Positions 61,541 through 64,000 of a stretch of 64,000 bases of DNA are shown in pieces. A program made the translations under genes and the position numbers. Source of the stretch: Bacteroidota bacterium (GTDB lineage: Bacteria > Bacteroidota > Bacteroidia > Bacteroidales > FEN-979). A model generated the notes under the pieces. That model saw nothing but the letters and a program-made list of their open reading frames with translations, had not been told where the DNA came from and ran no database searches. The DNA lies in NCBI GenBank assembly GCA_026391735.1, contig JAPLDL010000018.1, positions 49,670 through 113,669 of the forward strand, read 5' to 3'. Each line of letters begins with the position of its first letter. Positions within the stretch are counted from its first letter, which is position 1.

Positions 61541-61750
61541 TTAGGAGACTTTATCAGGAAGGTTCTTCAGCTTTTCCGTGATCGTAATTCCCCCCTGCCC
61601 CATATTCTCATAGGGGTTTTCTTTGATGAAAATTACAAATGCTTCCTTAGGAATGCTCGTGATCTCGGTGGATATTCTTGTGAATTCTTTGATCAGTTCT
61701 TCTTTTTTATCGGCAGGAAGGAAAGGCCCTTCAAATGTGATTACAGGCAT
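61541..61750 (-). CDS. 4-oxalocrotonate tautomerase family protein
   Basis: 69 residues from ATG 61750 (a longer frame from 61831 exists, but the family needs Met-Pro at the start). MPVITFEGPFL exposes catalytic Pro1 after Met removal, and the ENPYENMGQGG segment is typical of the family. It probably catalyses keto-enol tautomerisation; substrate unknown. A TAATTTTG box lies at 61783-61790, 32 bases before the ATG. It lies downstream of, and on the same strand as, the radical SAM gene. Confidence 0.88.
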   Translation of the reverse strand: MPVITFEGPFLPADKKEELIKEFTRISTEITSIPKEAFVIFIKENPYENMGQGGITITEKLKNLPDKVS

Positions 61751-61782
61751 GATTTGGTTCTGTTTTACAATGGATTTCACCT

Positions 61783-61790
61783 CAAAATTA
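61783..61790 (-). promoter_or_regulatory. -7 promoter element for the tautomerase gene
   Basis: TAATTTTG on the minus strand (exact TAnnTTTG), 32 bases before the ATG at 61750. Confidence 0.45.
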
Positions 61791-61827
61791 CTAAAATTAT
61801 AAAATGCCAGGGGGAGTATACCTGGTT

Positions 61828-63756
61828 TCAATTATTCATTTTTCTATACCGTACTGCATTATCAAGAGCATCAAGGATTTCACGGACGAAACCTGGTGGC
61901 GGAGTCAGCGGGAGATCAGGTGAATCATCAGTGCCGGCAGAATCCAGCGTTGCAATGATTCGGTCACAGCAATTCCTGAGATGCTCCTCCTGGAATTGAT
62001 CGAACTTTTCAAATGTTTTACCAAACCTGTCGCTGAAATCAACCATGGCCAAGGTCACTGCGGAATAAAGGTTCTCCTTTTTATAAAATCTCTCACGAAT
62101 TCTGAGGTACGCAGCCGTGAATAGTTGCGATGCTTCTTCACGTATCTTCTCTGAAACAGGGATCTCGGCCGTATCTATCAGGATCTTATCGGCGTTGTCA
62201 CGTTCCCAGGCGGCATGCCTTTGGGCGACACCTGCATCGTGCATAGACCGTTTGGAATCGACCAGGTAACAGCTATAAATGTAAATGATCTTGGGCAGGA
62301 GGTACATCCCTTTTTTACCTGCAGCGAATAATACGGAGAAAAATGCTTTACGGTGTTCTTTTCCTGCATCAAACATAAAGAAAGTGAATACCCTCCAAAG
62401 CATCTTACGCTGCAAGCGAAGTGCGGTGAGTCCTCCTGATTTGATCTTCGGATTATAGTTAATATCCCTGATAAATGACAAGGCCCGTTGCCTGAATTTT
62501 TCCAGGTCGTAGATATCCTCCCAGTAATTGGCCAGCCCTTCGAAAAGCTCCACCCTCGACATTTGCTTCGGAATGATATTGGTCACAATGTCCAGTTTAT
62601 CCTTGATCTCTTCGTTTTCTGTTTGAATGATCCTCCCGTTCCGCTTGAGGTCGTACCACATTTTGGTGCCATAAGGGGCAGCCAGCGGATGGCAAAGGTG
62701 GTGCACGATATTGGCCTGGGCTATGAAATCCGCAGTCTTCTTAAACACCGTAATATCGTCAGAGTCGGCCCCGATGATCATATGCGCTAACACCACAATC
62801 CCATATGACTGGATCTTTCGTACAGCCTCGCTCACCGAAATTCTCAGGTTCTGCTGCTTGTTCAGATCCCTAAGTGAAGCTTCATTGACCGACTCAATAC
62901 CGATCATCACCGCCTGAAAATTACAGTCGGCAAGCAGGGTCAAAAGCTCTTCGTCTGCAGCTATAGTGATGTCGATCTGGGTAAGAAATCCAATAGGAAT
63001 TGTAAACGAATTGTTCAGAATAATGAGTTCTCTGAGTAAAGCTTTAGCGTACTTTTTATCCCCGGCAAAATTATCATCAGCAATAAAGATCATACTTGTA
63101 TTCAGGGCGCTCAATTTTCTCACTTCTTCCAGGACCTGCGGAATAGTCTTACTCCTTGGTTTCCTTCCATAGGTATATATGACATCGCAGAAGCTGCAGT
63201 CAAACGGGCATCCTCGTGTGGTTTGAACAAGAGCCGCGGTATAGGACGAAAGATCCTCCTTCATCAGCTCCCATCTTGGTGCCGGGGTCCTGGTCATGTC
63301 GGGTTTTGAATGATGTTTATAGACAGGAAGCCACTTCCCTTTTTTCAGATCTTCAAGGAACACCGGCCAGGTCTCTTCTGCTTCGCCATGAAAAACAACA
63401 TCGATATCTTCGGGATTTTTGGATACGAGATGTTCAACCCCTATCCCACCGACCACCACTATGGCTGATGGATTGCTCTTTTTGGCCACCCGGGCAAGCT
63501 GCAGGGAACGTTTTAGCTGATTGGATGTGATGGAAATGCCGATGATATCATGGCCGTTCTTTTGTAACATATGATCGGCCGGCCCCCTGGCATATTCATC
63601 ATGAATTTCAACCAGGTATTCAGGTGGTGTAAGCGCAGCCACAGCTGCAACTGCATGCGGGGCAAACAGGGTCTTGGCAAACAAATACGGGATCTCCCTG
63701 GTAATCTTACCGTCGATATCTTCGGCAGTACCCGGACTGATCAATAATATTTTCAT
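61828..63756 (-). CDS. B12-binding-domain radical SAM protein
   Basis: 642 residues. The N-terminal ~150 residues form a Rossmann-like B12-binding domain (IVVVGGIGVEHLVSKNPEDI); the classical DxHxxG is not evident, so cobalamin may bind without a His ligand. The radical SAM site is GCPFDCSFC (Cys183, Cys187, Cys190), followed by a barrel (MIFIADDNFAGDKKYAKALL) and a ~260-residue helical C-terminus of the DUF4070 kind. Such enzymes methylate or rearrange substrates, often in lipid or hopanoid-type pathways; the substrate here is unknown. It lies upstream of the tautomerase gene on the minus strand. No exact -7 box was found ahead of it. Confidence 0.85.
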   Translation of the reverse strand: MKILLISPGTAEDIDGKITREIPYLFAKTLFAPHAVAAVAALTPPEYLVEIHDEYARGPADHMLQKNGHDIIGISITSNQLKRSLQLARVAKKSNPSAIVVVGGIGVEHLVSKNPEDIDVVFHGEAEETWPVFLEDLKKGKWLPVYKHHSKPDMTRTPAPRWELMKEDLSSYTAALVQTTRGCPFDCSFCDVIYTYGRKPRSKTIPQVLEEVRKLSALNTSMIFIADDNFAGDKKYAKALLRELIILNNSFTIPIGFLTQIDITIAADEELLTLLADCNFQAVMIGIESVNEASLRDLNKQQNLRISVSEAVRKIQSYGIVVLAHMIIGADSDDITVFKKTADFIAQANIVHHLCHPLAAPYGTKMWYDLKRNGRIIQTENEEIKDKLDIVTNIIPKQMSRVELFEGLANYWEDIYDLEKFRQRALSFIRDINYNPKIKSGGLTALRLQRKMLWRVFTFFMFDAGKEHRKAFFSVLFAAGKKGMYLLPKIIYIYSCYLVDSKRSMHDAGVAQRHAAWERDNADKILIDTAEIPVSEKIREEASQLFTAAYLRIRERFYKKENLYSAVTLAMVDFSDRFGKTFEKFDQFQEEHLRNCCDRIIATLDSAGTDDSPDLPLTPPPGFVREILDALDNAVRYRKMNN

Positions 63757-63803
63757 GCCAGCTTCTGTTTTTCATAAAATATACTGTGCATAGTTACGAA
63801 AAT

Positions 63804-63840
63804 TAAAGCGCCTCCAAAAATTTCATCTGAAGGCGCTTTA
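63804..63840 (-). terminator. Terminator for the outer-membrane barrel gene at the right edge
   Basis: TAAAGCGCCT pairs with AGGCGCTTTA (10 bp) around a 17-base loop; on the minus strand it is followed by ATTTTC. It stands 20 bases after the barrel gene stop. Confidence 0.8.
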
Positions 63841-63859
63841 ACATATTTACTAAACATTA

Positions 63860-64000
63860 TTACCTCAAAATATAGCACAGCCCGATCCTTAACTGGATCA
63901 TCGAGAGATTGGATAATTTGGTCCCTGTTGAGAAATCGATCGAGTTGGTGGTCCATTTGTAATTGAAAGCCACCTGGGCTCCGAAATTACTGAAGGCCCC
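63860..64000 (-). CDS. C-terminal end of an outer-membrane beta-barrel protein (partial)
   Basis: Only the last 46 codons are in the window; the 5' part lies to the right. The residues alternate as in amphipathic beta-strands (GAFSNFGAQVAFNYKW, then MIQLRIGLCYILR at the end), typical of the closing strands of a small porin-like barrel. No specific family can be named. A terminator at 63804-63840 follows its stop. Confidence 0.62.
   Translation of the reverse strand, partial: GAFSNFGAQVAFNYKWTTNSIDFSTGTKLSNLSMIQLRIGLCYILR

Noticed and set aside
63753..63956. 67-residue open frame on the minus strand
   Set aside because: It runs through the terminator hairpin at 63804-63840 and overlaps the end of the outer-membrane barrel gene in another frame; the barrel-like frame ending at 63860 explains the sequence better.

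Overview
The window comes from a bacterium of the phylum Bacteroidota, most likely a Bacteroidales-type anaerobe or facultative anaerobe; the genus cannot be read from the sequence. The evidence is: five proteins ending in type IX secretion (T9SS) type A sorting domains, a PorG/DUF6089-like T9SS component, the nadK-porG-uppS-bamA-skp-skp gene order, GT117 (DUF2723) and MnmD family proteins, and many promoters of the form TAnnTTTG, the Bacteroidota -7 box. Gene density is high. No insertion sequence, prophage, CRISPR array, integrase or restriction/defence system was found, and no gene-free stretch exceeds 300 bases (the longest are 59331-59599 and 22792-23037).

Layout. 1-3127: a truncated glycyl-radical-enzyme activase, a PLP aminotransferase and a secreted protein resembling a decayed metallopeptidase. 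3325-6064: four-gene 2-oxoacid:ferredoxin oxidoreductase operon (delta-alpha-beta-gamma). 6165-8990: a conserved DUF protein and a peroxide-defence group (peroxiredoxin, glutathione peroxidase, rubredoxin, rubrerythrin). 9010-14115: fused branched-chain 2-oxoacid dehydrogenase E1, MnmD, Nudix, a lipoprotein and LpxH. 14171-17499: a small ferredoxin diverging from a second, two-gene oxidoreductase (KorAB type). 17589-30029: cell-surface block with a Ycf48-like T9SS cargo, TilS, a TPR/HTH membrane regulator, a small Lys/Glu-rich protein and a 2261-residue adhesin-like T9SS cargo. 30168-42437: DsbD, an FG-GAP/VCBS T9SS cargo, then sucA, a T9SS cargo, a small lipoprotein, sucB, nadB and a gamma-carbonic anhydrase. 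42520-52136 (minus strand): skp, skp, bamA, uppS, porG, nadK, a single-POTRA BamA-like protein, a CBS-ACT protein and rsgA. 52261-63756: a PrsW-fold protein without its catalytic residues, dprA, a MurG-like glycosyltransferase, lgt, GT117, tRNA-Gln, a fifth T9SS cargo, a tautomerase and a B12-binding radical SAM enzyme. The right edge holds the 3' end of an outer-membrane barrel gene.

How the genes fit together. The metabolic theme is 2-oxoacid decarboxylation by two electron routes: two ferredoxin-linked oxidoreductases for low-potential (anaerobic) metabolism, and NAD-linked 2-oxoglutarate dehydrogenase E1/E2 plus a branched-chain-type E1. The peroxide-defence genes suit an organism that meets oxygen intermittently. 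The envelope theme is outer-membrane biogenesis (BamA, two Skp chaperones, UppS, Lgt, LpxH, PorG) supporting T9SS export of large surface proteins.

The most unusual signals are a family of short tandem repeats with 7- or 8-bp periods (consensus AAATCGT/ACGATTT, ATCCCGG and CCAGTTAT). They lie in intergenic spacers, inside an operon next to a start codon, and once inside the lpxH reading frame. Other notable points are a PrsW-like pseudoprotease, helically phased repeats in front of the giant adhesin module, and a conserved protein whose homology runs upstream of any standard start codon. No wholly new multi-gene system is evident.
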